Part shown: positions 37,803 to 50,753 of the stretch, piece after piece | Numbering within the stretch: the first letter of the stretch is position 1 | Layout of the letters: every line of letters begins with the position of its first letter | Assembly (NCBI RefSeq): GCF_000165425.1 | Contig: NW_001799544.1 | Coordinates: forward strand, 1-64,000 | DNA from: Paramecium tetraurelia | Taxonomy: Eukaryota > Ciliophora > Oligohymenophorea > Peniculida > Parameciidae | Reading direction: 5' to 3' | DNA length: 64,000 nt | Notes under the pieces: generated by a model | What the model was told of the DNA's origin: nothing | Databases searched by the model: none | The model's input: the letters and a program-made list of their open reading frames with translations, nothing else | Translations under genes and position numbers: made by a program

Positions 37803-39581
37803 ATGGACAGTCTAAAGGATCCCGCAAATGACAGATAAGTAAAAACACTGAAGCCACCTCCTCATCGTCCATTGGCTAAAAATTTGATGTTTCCTGATAA
37901 ATTAAAGAGTATGACAATTGAGTAAAATTAATTAGATAAACCTGATTGGAAGTTATTGAAGGATCATCTTTAAAAAGAGGGAAGAGTCGCAAAGGAGGAA
38001 TTATTCAAATTGGTCGCAGATTGCAATAAATTATTGAGTAATTTGATAAAATGATTATTAGAAAATGAAGGAAATGTACTTTATTTGTAAGATCCACTTA
38101 CTGTAGTAGGTGATATTCATGGGTATTTATATTATTAAATGAAGACAATATTATGATTTGTTAAAACTACTTGAACCAAAGGTTGGAGGAAATCCTGAAA
38201 CGACAAAGTAAAAGAATGTTTTCAATAATTAAGATATTTATTTCTCGGAGATTTTGTTGATAGAGGATCATATTCAATTGAAGTAGTGATTTTACTTTAT
38301 GCAATAAAAATAAATTATCCAAATACTGTATACTTTTTACGTGGCAATCATGAGTGCCGATAACTGACTGCTTTTTTCAATTTCAAAGATGAATGTACAT
38401 TTAATGTAAGCTTTAGGTTTGTATAAATATGATTAAGAAACTTATGAGATGCTTATGGATTCTTTTGATTTGTTTCCATTATCATGCATAATAAATTCAA
38501 AATTCATAGCTGTTCATGGTGGTATATCACCAGATTTAAAATCTGTAACTCATTTTACCAACATAAAAGATAGAAGACTTAAAAAAATTAGACAGATATC
38601 ATGAACCACCAAGAAGTGGTTTATTTTGTGATCTTCTGTGGAGTGATCCTGTGGATTAAGATTAAGGCAATTTGGATGGACAATGGAAAGGAAACGAAGT
38701 CAGAGGATGCAGTTGGTTTTTTGGAAATGAAGCTAGTAATAAATTTCTATAAAGAAACAATCTAATAAGTATAATAAGAGCTCATGAGGTTCAATATATT
38801 ATTAAACTCGTAGGCACAACTTGATGGCTACAAGATGCACAGATGGAATGGAGGCCAAGATTTCCCAGTTGTTATTACAATATTTAGTGCTCCAAATTAT
38901 TGTGATGTTTATAATAATAGAGGTGCTGTTATTAAATTTGAAGTAAATCCGATTTATTAAATTTAGAATAATACTCTGAATATTCAACAATTTTAGTATA
39001 CTCCTCACCCATATTTACTGCCAAATTTTATGGATATTTTTACTTGGTCCATTCCATTTGTAGCTGAAAAAATCACAGAAATGTTATATAATTTAATTTA
39101 AGCAGGAGATTAAGGAGACGATGATGAGGATATCAATTAAGAAGATATTGAACAATTTAAAATATTAACCTAATAAAATAAATAATTCAGTAAGCAACAA
39201 TCTACTGGAAGCACTGGAAGCACAGGAAAAAGTAAGTGTAATTTTAATACAAGGCACTGAGAAATTTAAAAAAAGCAAATTAAAGTTTGTAGCAACAATG
39301 ATGAAGATGCAAAAAACACTAAGGGAACAAAAGTGAAAGTATTATGAAATTAAAAGGTGCTTGTCCTGATAAAAGATTACCTAAGGGAATATTATCAGCT
39401 GGTAAAACTGCAATTACTGATGGTATCCAATCTGGTTCTAAATTTCTTAGCTCTTGCTGATTTTAATATCGCAAAAACTGCTGACATAGTTAATGAGAAA
39501 ATGCCATCACAAGCTTAAATTCCTCAACAATCTGTATCAATAAAGAAACCTAGTAATACTGTCTAAAGTAAGAAGAAATGA
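37803..39581 (+). CDS. Calcineurin A (PP2B catalytic subunit)
   Basis: Ca2+/calmodulin-dependent protein phosphatase. The PPP-family catalytic core has [47 protein letters not shown] and [13 protein letters not shown]. An acidic region follows, then a calmodulin-binding-like helix ([18 protein letters not shown]), [20 protein letters not shown] and an autoinhibitory segment ([17 protein letters not shown]). Nine introns of 22-28 nt are required; two or three end in AAG. After these the length is one base too many. The frame breaks near 39326-39338, just after the calmodulin helix. Splicing a 22-nt GT...AAG stretch (39285-39306) also restores frame but deletes part of the helix. About 515 residues. 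Confidence 0.9.
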
Positions 39582-39659
39582 GATGTTTTCTAGGAAATAT
39601 ATATAAAATATACAAATATTCATTGTTTATACCAAATAATTTTAATAAATAAAATTATA

Positions 39660-41542
39660 ATGTAAGACAAATAAATTATTCAGCTTTTCGAAAAATACTC
39701 TAAACTTAATGATCCAAAATTAGTGTTCTAGACAAGTGAATAAATTTTAGAAAGAGTAAAAGAGGATGATATAACCTTCGTATTATCCAAAATCATGAAT
39801 TGTTTGCAATCAACAGAATATGACACTACTATCAATTACGCCTTACTATTGAAGCAACTAATTTAGAAGTACTCATCTAAACAGCAAAAATTACAACCTA
39901 AAGCCATATTTGATCAGCTATAATAAACTTTGAGCAAAAAGAACTCATATGGTAAAAGTGAGTTTAAGCATTTTATGCTAACCAAATATTTTGTCTATTC
40001 TTACCTAGATTTTTAGAACTTATTAAATATTATACTTGAAGATAGAAAAACTGAAGATTCAGAATACTTAACCTATGTCTTATTGAAGCATCTGTATTAA
40101 TTATTAAATTATTTAGTAAACCTGAAAATGTCAAATAAGTTAGCAATTCAATAAAAAATGATCTTTAAAATTTAACACCAAGAGTTTTTTGTATTTTAGT
40201 CAAACTCCAATAATTGAGTCAAAAAGGATAATTCCAATGGGATAAATATCTTTAGGAATAAATTTTTGATAGATAGAAATTCCACAAACTCTTATAATAG
40301 GCCAATGATCTATTTCCAAAGAAACAGCTTTTCTATTAATACCTAGCTATCTATATGGGAAAAGTATGATATCTAGTTTATAATTATAGTTTAGCCAATC
40401 TTCAGAAAACTCAAAAATTTTTGCTGAGTTCTGGGAATACCTTTTCCAGCAAGAAGACTTGAGAAAGTTAAACTACATCATTTTATCAGTTTTTAAATAT
40501 TTCCTAAAATCGACTTCTGTTCCACTATCACTAATGAGAAATTAATAATTAGTTGAATTATGGTACAGGTAATTTGGAAATTCTAATTCTGTTATGAAAA
40601 GATTAGCAAATAAGATTGAATAATACTTGACCTAAAGAGAGATCACTTTTGAAGATATAGTTTACCTGAGAAATATCTATGGCTATCGAATTCACCCTAA
40701 GAATGGAATTGCATAAAAAATATTAGCAAAGTTCACAGAAGAGGAAATAGATCAATATTTCGAGAACATGAAATAACAAGAACAGTCTTCCACTGATCCA
40801 ATCAATAAACTCTACTATTTAAATGAAATCTATGTTCTTGCCACCGTAGGTAATACAAACATTAAAGTCTTAACATCTATGATAAAGTATATTTATGAAA
40901 TTGGTTGCCAAAATTTTGAATAGATTTATGAGCAATTGGATGAAGAGTCTAAGGAAGCATACTAATTTGAAGAGATAAAGAAAAAGTTCTTGGATTAATG
41001 TTAGAGCTTCTTTTACTCACTTGTTGGAAAAGTAGCTGCTGTAAATATTTAATATGATAATTAGAATGTGTAAGAATTTGATGAGTTGACGAAATCCTTA
41101 TTGAAATAACTTAAAAAATCAGAATTAATTAAATAGTATAAATTGATTACAGGCAAATAACCTAAAGAGTGTATCAAGCATTTAGTAAATTCAATCCTTA
41201 TGTTTTCACTTCTCAATTAAGAAGAAGGATTATAAATCTTGGAAGAGTTTCAACACATTGCAGGTGACATTTAAGATGAAGAACCATAAATAAAAAAAAA
41301 GGTAAAGACTAATCCAGAGAAGGCAAAAGTTGTCTTAACTGAAGTTTTTATTTAATTGTTAACTAAATCTCCATGTAACATTATAGAGTTTATATATTTT
41401 AGAATTCTTGAGAGATGCTGTTAATTAGTGCTGCAAATCACTTGAATTTACAACAGAATGTTTAGAGATTTTATTAGATGTATTACTTAAGGAGGACCAT
41501 GAGTATATTGCAGAGATGCAACAATAAGAGTTAGATGAGTGA
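39660..41542 (+). CDS. Pol5/MYBBP1A-like nucleolar protein
   Basis: Long helical-repeat protein, about 600 residues, resembling the DNA polymerase V/MYBBP1A family (nucleolar, needed for rRNA production; not a real polymerase). Best evidence is the C-terminal block VVLTEVFIQLLTKSPQFLRD followed by LEFTTECLEILLDVLLKEDH, matching the family's V.V..LL.LLS.PS..LR pattern. Earlier parts read NDLQNLTPRVFCILVKLQQL and QWDKYLQEQIFDRQKFHKLL. Introns: 26 nt near 40366-40391 and 28 nt near 41375-41402; one join between 39990 and 40080 is unsolved. The end at 41542 follows QQQELDE. The family call rests on pattern, not alignment. Confidence 0.6.
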
Positions 41543-41825
41543 GGAAGGTGGAGATGAAAGCTTAGAGGAAGAAGAAGAGGAAAATTAATGATGTTCATAT
41601 ATTAGTGTTTGTACAATATTTATAAAATTTGTAAAATCCTTTTTCGGCTTATAATTTAAGCAAATTAAATGAATTAAACTTACAAAATTGATAAAAAATG
41701 TTATAATTTTTGGAATGAATTTAAATTAGTAATTTTATTAATGGATTATAATATAGATAATTTTTAGGAAGGAAGAATTATTATAAAAGCATCTAAAGAA
41801 AAATCAATAAAATATATATATATTG

Positions 41826-43832
41826 TCAATTAATTTATTAGTACTTTGCTTGTAAATCTCTTTTTAATAGAATAGTTTTAAACAGATCACTCCATTATTT
41901 AAGTAATTCTTTTTTTTTATTAATTTTATTCTTTTCATTTATTTCAATTTTGAATTACTCATAAAGGGCAATAATCTTATCATAATCCTCATTAAAAATC
42001 AAATAACCACATTTTTGAGCAAACATCCTACCATTCTATGAATCAAACCCATCCACTGCTTCAATAAACTTGATATTATTTTTTGATAATAATTGCTTAA
42101 TTCCTTGCAATCTAACAAGTCTAGTCCCTTTGGGAGGAGGAAAAGAAAAGGTCTAATAAATTAGGATATAATACTTCATAGTTTCCATAAGCATTATTTG
42201 GTAAATTTCCATCATTGTCTTCCAAACTTACTTTGATATCATTAGTCTACCAAAGGGCAAATAGAGCTGTAGTTTTAGTTTTATCAAACTTTTAACTGAC
42301 CTCTTTGATTGGTTATGCATCAAGTTTAACTTCTCTTAAATATTCTCTCCATTTATCTCTTGAATGAAGAATGATCACATCACTTTATAAATAAATATCT
42401 TCATCTTTGAATTTAACTCCAATTGGTTTTGCATCTGGATGTATCATCTAATATTGTGAAAGTTATGATGCTATAGCATAAAATTAACTATATTTAAATT
42501 CTTTTTCATTAGTATAACTACCTGGAGATGGTACAATTATATTTGCACTGACAGGTTCATTCACTAATTATTAAAGTCCTTTGTAGATTAATTCTAAAAT
42601 ATATTATTCAAAATACTTGCATTGTAAGCTAATTGATTGAACCATCTTTCAAGTGATAACTGAAATCTTTGTCCAAAAAAATAATAAGAATACTTTAATG
42701 TGACATCCACAAAATGAGTATTGCCAAATAATCTGTTTATTTGAAAATTAGGGTCTTTGAATGTTAAATCTTAAGCAGCAATAATAAAATGACTGAAACT
42801 GTTTTGAAGCTTTGCTTTTAAAATGTTTATATCCATTAACACAAACCTATCCGATATCGGATCAAATGGAATCCATGAGTTCGAATTAGAATCATAAAAT
42901 TCAAGCCAAATATTCTAATTTTATGTTTAGATATCCTAATTAATTTATCTTTCATTTTGTTATTTTTTATTATCCTTCTTTTTCGATTTTTTTAATTCAT
43001 ACTAGAGATCATTTTAACTTTTATTCTCATTCTATTATTGTTATTATTTTTGTAATTCTTATGATACTATTAATGTTTTATCTTTCTTATTCGATTTTTA
43101 AAAAATAAACTTATTTAAAGACTCAACGTTGTCTGATTAAGTCATAAATTAAGAGTTTAGATCAAATATTGTTTTGGTATTCTGCTCTGTCTCTTCGCTC
43201 TCTTAGTCAGTTTTCTTTATTGTGCGAATCTTAAATTTTAGTTCCAGACCCAAAAATCCAACATCAAATGCTCTTACCAACCTTACATTCAGTCCATAAT
43301 ACTTACATAATTATGCAAAAGTTATGATATATTCTGAAGGGCTCAAATTGTAAATTTGTATACCTTTGGAGAATTGGTTTTTCAATTAGAAAGTCAAAGC
43401 AAAACCTTAATAAAGAGCAGAAACTTGTTCTTGTAAATTTTTTGCTTAATTTAGTTTAGTTTCAATCATTTCTATAGTGGGATATAAAAAATTAGATAAT
43501 TTGAATGCGAATTCAGTTTAATTGTTCATAGTTTTATGATCTCGATATAACTTAAATAAATGGATAATAAGAGTGGTTCGTATTTAGTTAACTGGAACAT
43601 AGCTCTGCTTTTTTGGTTTTTGTTCAATCTTTTTTTATTACTTTCTTTATATTTTTTCATGTAATTCCAATAAATCATCTGGCAATCCTTCTTCCATAAT
43701 TGTAAAGTCATCCTATTTATTTGGTACAATCTTTTTTAATTGATTCACTCTCTCTATAAAGTCATCTTCATCTCGGACGGATTCTTCTGATAATTCCTCT
43801 GATTCGTGATTTATTTCAAAAGAATCATCCAT
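41826..43832 (-). CDS. XPC/Rad4-type DNA damage recognition protein
   Basis: Nucleotide excision repair protein that recognises helix-distorting lesions. About 650 residues. An acidic N-terminus (MDDSFEINHESEELSEES) is followed by a transglutaminase-like fold region (LVRAFDVGFLGLELKFK, NSWIPFDPISDRFVLM) and the beta-hairpin domains: NAYGNYE, then after a 22-nt intron (42155-42176) FPPPKGTRLVRLQGIKQLL and FIEAVDGFDSQNGRMF. This order (TGD, BHD1-3) is Rad4/XPC. The C-terminal helix is Lys/Gln-rich. Other small introns must exist, since the remaining length is not divisible by three. Divergent from the EF-hand gene, 172 bp apart. Confidence 0.85.
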
Positions 43833-44004
43833 TATAAAGTAAATTGTTAATTAATTATTATAATACTTAGTTACTTTTTTAAAAATTACAAGTCCTACGA
43901 ATAACAACAATCCAAATAATATATAATTTACTAAAAATTTTAATTTTAGTTTGAGAATATAAAATTTTCAATGAAATAATATTATAATATAGTTAATTAA
44001 TAAT

Positions 44005-44918
44005 ATGGGAAATAAGCCCTCAGTGAATTAGAGTAAATTTCAGAGATAAATGACAACTAATGATAAATAATTTAAAAAAGATTAAAGTTAATCGAATGTT
44101 ATTGCTCCTTATAGAGAAGGAACGACTTTAGCTGTGGAAAGTAAATTGAAGGCATATTTAAAAAATGCGAACGAAGGAGAAGATCTTGATGATGACAATT
44201 AAGGGGGACGAAATAAGTTATAATAATTCAAGGAAGACTAACATAATGTCGAGAATATTCAAAAGGAAATTATCTTTTTAGAAGAAACAGTTTTTTCGAA
44301 AGAGAAATTGCAAAGAGTTCGTGAAGACTTTGAGTCCTATTCCAAAGAAAATAAAATGAGCAGAAAAAAGTTACTTGAATATTTTGGAATGGCAGAACTT
44401 GATAATAAAAGACTTGGAAATAGGATTTTTTAATGTGTTAAATCAACATTCTCCCAGAAAAAAACAGGGTATATTAATTAGTTATGATGTGATTTAGACC
44501 ATTCTTAGATTATGCCAAGTTTCTAAAAGCTATATCGATGCTGTCTTAATAAAACGATGAGGGGAGGTTAAGATTTTTGTATTCCATGTTTGATATGAAC
44601 TTAGAAGGTAGTATAGAAAAAGATGAGATGTATAATTTAATGATGATGTTTTTAGAAGTAATTCATGAAATAATTTATTAGGGCATGATGTCTATCAATT
44701 ATGAGAATTAAGATTTGAATGATTTAAAATAAAGAATAAGTGAATCGCATGACAGATAGATTGAACTTGCATTGGAGGAAATTGTCAATGAAATCTATTA
44801 GAATCATGCATCCAAACAAAACGTATTGAGTTATGATGATTGGAGAAATTGGTTGATGGAATAGGAAGGTATTTAGGAAATTTTAAAATTTAATCCTCAT
44901 ACTGATTTTTAGGATTGA
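44005..44918 (+). CDS. EF-hand protein, calcineurin B/CIB-like
   Basis: 294 residues with one 29-nt intron, length divisible by three. MGNKPSVN suits N-myristoylation. The N-terminal 110 residues are polar and Gln-rich. The rest is EF-hand-like: FLDYAKFLKAISMLSQQN, then a loop DMNLEGSIEKDEM (acidic ligands at positions 1, 3 and 12 area) and a second region ending VLSYDDWRNWLMEQEG. It resembles calcineurin B, CIB or recoverin-like sensors; the paired helices suggest one working Ca2+ site. Calcineurin A lies 4.4 kb upstream, but a physical partnership is speculation. Confidence 0.7.
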
Positions 44919-45094
44919 GAGGATCCTTTAATAATTTGAATATGCTTATATTATATATCATTTTATTTCCCTTTAATTACTTAAGAATTGATTATGGTTG
45001 CTCAACTAGAATAAAATACTATTCTTAAATACCTAATTTAACTGAGATATATATTTATATTATTTTTTATTATTAATATTTAAACCAAAAGAAA

Positions 45095-45724
45095 ATGTAG
45101 GAGGCATTCGTTGGTCATACTTAGAAATCTTAAAATTTCTATACTTAAATAATAAAAAGCTAAGCCAAAAATGCGTGGGAAGTCAAAAGAAGAATATCTA
45201 AAAAATGTGCCTTCACTTTAAACCCTCTAAAGGTTCCTATCAGAAGCATATAATGTAAGACATTAAAATGCGTTTATGAGTAAGATGTCATCTAGGTCAT
45301 ACTAAAAAAATATGATAAAGATAATGATATATTCAAATGCATTCAATGTGAAGAAGAAATAAAAAAATAAGATCTATTTTTCGATTCTGAATTATCCAAA
45401 GCTTTAAAACTTCAAGGACCCTGCTACTTGAAAAATAATACTCAATCCTAAAAAGATTAGAAATTAAATTATATTATTGTAAATAAAAACAATGACTAAG
45501 CTAAATCAACTATAGAAATGTTGGATGAAAGCTAATATCCACTAATAGAAAATTCAGAAAACCAATAGCTCTTATAAATTTTAGCATTAAGCGTTTACAA
45601 ATAGAGAATGGAGACTCTACATTTTTTAATGAACCAAGAAAAAGAAATGAGTCTATAAAGGTATGCTAAATAAGAGTTTAGTCAAGAGAAGTAATATATG
45701 GATTCATGGTTTAGAAATTAATGA
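45095..45724 (+). CDS. SP-RING/MIZ-like zinc-finger protein
   Basis: Intronless, 209 residues. A basic N-terminus leads to TLNPLKVPIRSIQCKTLKC, then FKCIQCEEEIKKQDL. The order (P[VI]R, C-x4-C, C-x2-C followed by a short hydrophobic-polar tail) resembles the SP-RING of PIAS/Siz SUMO ligases, but the usual His before the second Cys is absent (C-K-T-L-K-C). The C-terminal 80 residues form a Gln-rich helix (QRMETLHFLMNQEKEMSLQR). Could be a divergent SUMO ligase or a chromatin factor. Function inferred from pattern only. Confidence 0.55.
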
Positions 45725-45917
45725 AACCCTATAATCCTAAAATCATATTGAATTTGAAATTCTATAAAAAAGAGAAAATTTTAATTTCCACAATTCATAT
45801 ATCATTTCAATTTTTAGTTTATATATATCATACTATCATCCATTATATCAATACCTAATAGATTTCTACTGGTTTACAACTATCAAATAATAAATATATA
45901 TTTATTTTTTTTCTATT

Positions 45918-46475
45918 ATGCAAGTATTTAATTAAGATCAAAATGAGCAATGCTTGATTTGTTTCGAAACTTTAAGTCAACCTTTCCAATTTACAGACTG
46001 TTAACATGCGTTTTGCTAAGTTTGTGCAAAGGATTACTTTGAATAAAGAATTGATGAAAAATTAATAGATGAATTTACATGTCCTCTTTGTTAAAAAAGC
46101 ACAGATGTCAAGTAAGTTTTAGAAATTATTGATCAATTGCATTAAGAAAGATATAATGAATAGAAAAATGAAAAATTCTAATTTTAATAACAAAGAAGGG
46201 ATATGATAAAGTTTTATGTTAATAATAAAAAAATCCTTAATCTTTGTAGATGTCCTTGGTGTGAGCAAATATTTCATAGAGCAGAAAGTGGATGTAATTA
46301 CATAAGATGTCATTCACTTGAATGCTAAGGAAAAAATACATTTTGTGCGTAATGTGATGTTGCTTTGACTGATTTAGATCACGAAAAACATTATGAAAAT
46401 AATAACCCCTTCAAAGGGAAATGTCGAATATTAAGAAATGGTGTCTGGGTAGATAGATCAACCGTATATAACTGA
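45918..46475 (+). CDS. RING/IBR-like (RBR-type) zinc-finger protein
   Basis: Intronless as read, 185 residues. The first RING is C-x2-C (CLICF), CQHAFCQVC and CPLC. A helical linker is followed by a second zinc module with CPWCEQIF, GCNYIRC, C (LEC) and CAQC, as in the IBR/RING2 part of RBR ubiquitin ligases (the HRAESGCNYIRC stretch is typical). At this length one module is probably missing or the gene is short. E3 ligase activity is inferred; substrate unknown. Confidence 0.7.
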
Positions 46476-46826
46476 ATTTATATATAAATATTATAATAAT
46501 GCATATATTTTAAAAACTTAATATTTCTATTAACTTTTATACTCTTTATAATTTAATTTTTTTCGAATTCCGCGTTAAAAAACTAAAATCTTTTATAGAC
46601 CTATGTAGGAGCAACATGCAATTCAAAGGATTTAAAGACAAGCTAGTGTGATAAAATAATTGTCAATAAGATTTCAAATATTGGCACTTATAATTTTATT
46701 TTAATTGCACATATATCTAATATTATAATTATAAAAATGTAATGATAAAAACTATGAAAGTATAATAAATTAGTAACTAAAGATTTGTGAAATTTCTTAA
46801 AATTAATTATAAAACTTATAGAAATA
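46476..46826. other. Intergenic between convergent genes
   Basis: About 350 bp of AT-rich spacer. No gene or RNA seen. Confidence 0.5.
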
Positions 46827-48394
<1,568 letters not shown>

Positions 48395-48825
48395 TGTTGA
48401 ATAGGCGATTTAGAAGAAGGACTTACTGTGTTTGTACTCAGAACTAAGGAATGTTTGAGAAATTAAGTTACCTGGGATTAAGATCCTTTATCATTATTAA
48501 ATACTTGGTAACTAAATTATTTAACTAAAATTGATGGGACTTGAGAATTAATTATTCTTTATAATTACTAACTAATAAATTATAACTTATTGATTTTAAT
48601 ACTTATAAAGAAGAATATATTAATATTAACTTAATAATTGTTTGCTTAAAATTTATATAATAATTTTTATAGGAATTATACAATTTTCAATTTGATGAAT
48701 TCTAAGGAATTTGAATTCCAAATGAATACGACAAAATGAAGAGGGAGGAGTCATACACTTTTTGTTTGATGACCCTTATTTGTGATACATGTTATAAAAT
48801 AAATTAATTAAAATATAGAATAAGA
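48395..48825. promoter_or_regulatory. Divergent intergenic region
   Basis: About 430 bp between the kinase start (minus) and the LMBR1-family gene (plus). AT-rich; presumed to hold both promoters. No RNA gene seen. Confidence 0.45.
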
Positions 48826-50447
48826 ATGGACGTATTTTTAATAATAATCTCTTGTATAATAGCCGTTCTGCTGCTGGGAATCAACATTTATATACTAGCC
48901 TTATATTGTCATCGTATAGCATTCATGTGATATACATTTAGCATCTGATTCTGGATTTGGAGCATCTTTATTTTGTAAAATATTAGTAGTACTTGGTTTC
49001 ACTTTAGCTTGGGGACAAATCCTATTAGTATCAGCAGACATATCAGCATCAAAGTATTATGATTGATCATTTAGGGGTGTTTTTACTACTGAAGGGGAAT
49101 CCATGATGATTGTGTGGTATGTCATATATTGCACGATCTTGGGAATGGTAGCATTTCTAATTCCATGCGCTCAATTTTATTATGAAAGTGATGAGGATAA
49201 GCCATTAATGAAACGATTACTCGAAGTTATGTGCTATGAATTCATATTATTGGGTGTGCTATTGACTTTATTATTGGTTGGATTCACCTATCTAGGAACT
49301 GCAAGGATACCTGTTCATACAATCACATAAACCTTTGATAGTTAGATTTCAGCTACCTTTCCAATTGTGTTGAACAATTATGCTTTCAATTAGGTATCAA
49401 ATGCATTACAATTAGATTGAAAGTGATACCAATGTTGAGATTTCAGTATCCTTTCCTGTGTTTTTAATGGGATTCTTGGCATTTATTGGATGGTTTTTGT
49501 TAGTGTTGTTTGGTGGAGTTGGTCTTTCTGCACTGCCTATAGATTTAATTTAGGAATACATCAGCAGACCTAAAGTAATGAAATCGTCTGAGGCTATGGA
49601 AAAAAAGATGAGATTAAAGAAATAAGCAGTTGAGTTGATATAATTTGGTTAATAAATTCAAGAGGAAGAAAAAGAGTTGGCTTTAGTAAATGGATTTATG
49701 GCAGAAAGAAAAGTGAAAAATCAAATTAAATAAAAAGCTAAGAAGTTTTAGGCTGCAACTGAAGCACTTGCAAATGAACATGAAATATTTAAAATGGAAT
49801 TAGAATATTAGAATGTCAATCCTGTGGTTTGGGTTTTCAAACTCATTTTAGGAATAATATTCATAATTTTATCATTGTTATGGATTTTATAAATGTATTA
49901 CAATTTATTATCATAAATTAGATTGTTATATATGCTCATTAAAATCAATGGGTATCCTGCTTATAGTTTTTTGAACAAGATGTTCATTTATTTGGAAGGA
50001 ACAGTGATGTCATTCATTGGAACCATTTTGCTAGCTCTCTTTACCTTATATTTATTGGGTTGCACTTATAAGGGCAACTTGAAGTTCGGACTCAGAATTC
50101 CTTTCCTATTCACAATCTATCCGATGAAAATAAATGAGACCTTTATGAACAGTTTCCTTTTCAACGCAAACCTATTACTCATTACTTCCGTTGCTGTTAC
50201 TCAATTCAGCATCTAAGCTTTTTCAGAATATACTCAAAATTCGCAAATTGCATTAATGTTCTTGGGATAGATTTAATATTTATATTTCTTTACTTGGTTC
50301 TTTGATTATAATGTGTTTGTAATAGCATTACTTTCATGGTCTGGGTTAGTTTTAATCTATTTGCTTGTAAGGAAACCACCAAAACCTTATGAATTATAAT
50401 AAATCGAAAAAAAGAAGACATAAGATTTTGAATTATAAACAAAATGA
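48826..50447 (+). CDS. LMBR1/LMBD1-family multi-span membrane protein
   Basis: 516 residues, three introns (28, 21, 22 nt), length divisible by three. About nine hydrophobic spans. Diagnostic LMBR1 features: LIPCAQFYYESDEDKPL after the third or fourth span, then SVSFPVF-like SFPVFLMGFLAFIGWFLL and FGGVGLSALPIDLIQEYI, a long cytosolic coiled loop (QQIQEEEKELALVNGFMAE), and further spans. LMBD1 acts in lysosomal cobalamin export, and other family members are lipocalin receptor-like. The exact role here is not known. No signal peptide is needed because the first span serves. Confidence 0.82.
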
Positions 50448-50753
50448 ATAATTTAACACTGTTTAGACAATAGTAATTTTATTTTCTTAAAAATACACTG
50501 GTTTTTATTGAATACATTAATAAATTGATCGATTCGATCTAAGCTTTATTTTAATATATATATATATTATATGTTATATGGCTCTCGTATAAAATTAAGG
50601 ATACAAATTTATATATAAATTTAGAACCTTTAAACTGAATTAATACATATCTCATTTATCATAATTGATATGTGATTGTTTGGTCATGATTAGTACAAAA
50701 AAATACTAGCAATAGATGATGAGTATGTAATATAAAATTCATATATTAAAAAT
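50448..50753. other. Intergenic
   Basis: About 305 bp, AT-rich with a TA-rich stretch near 50555-50580. No gene or RNA seen. Confidence 0.5.
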
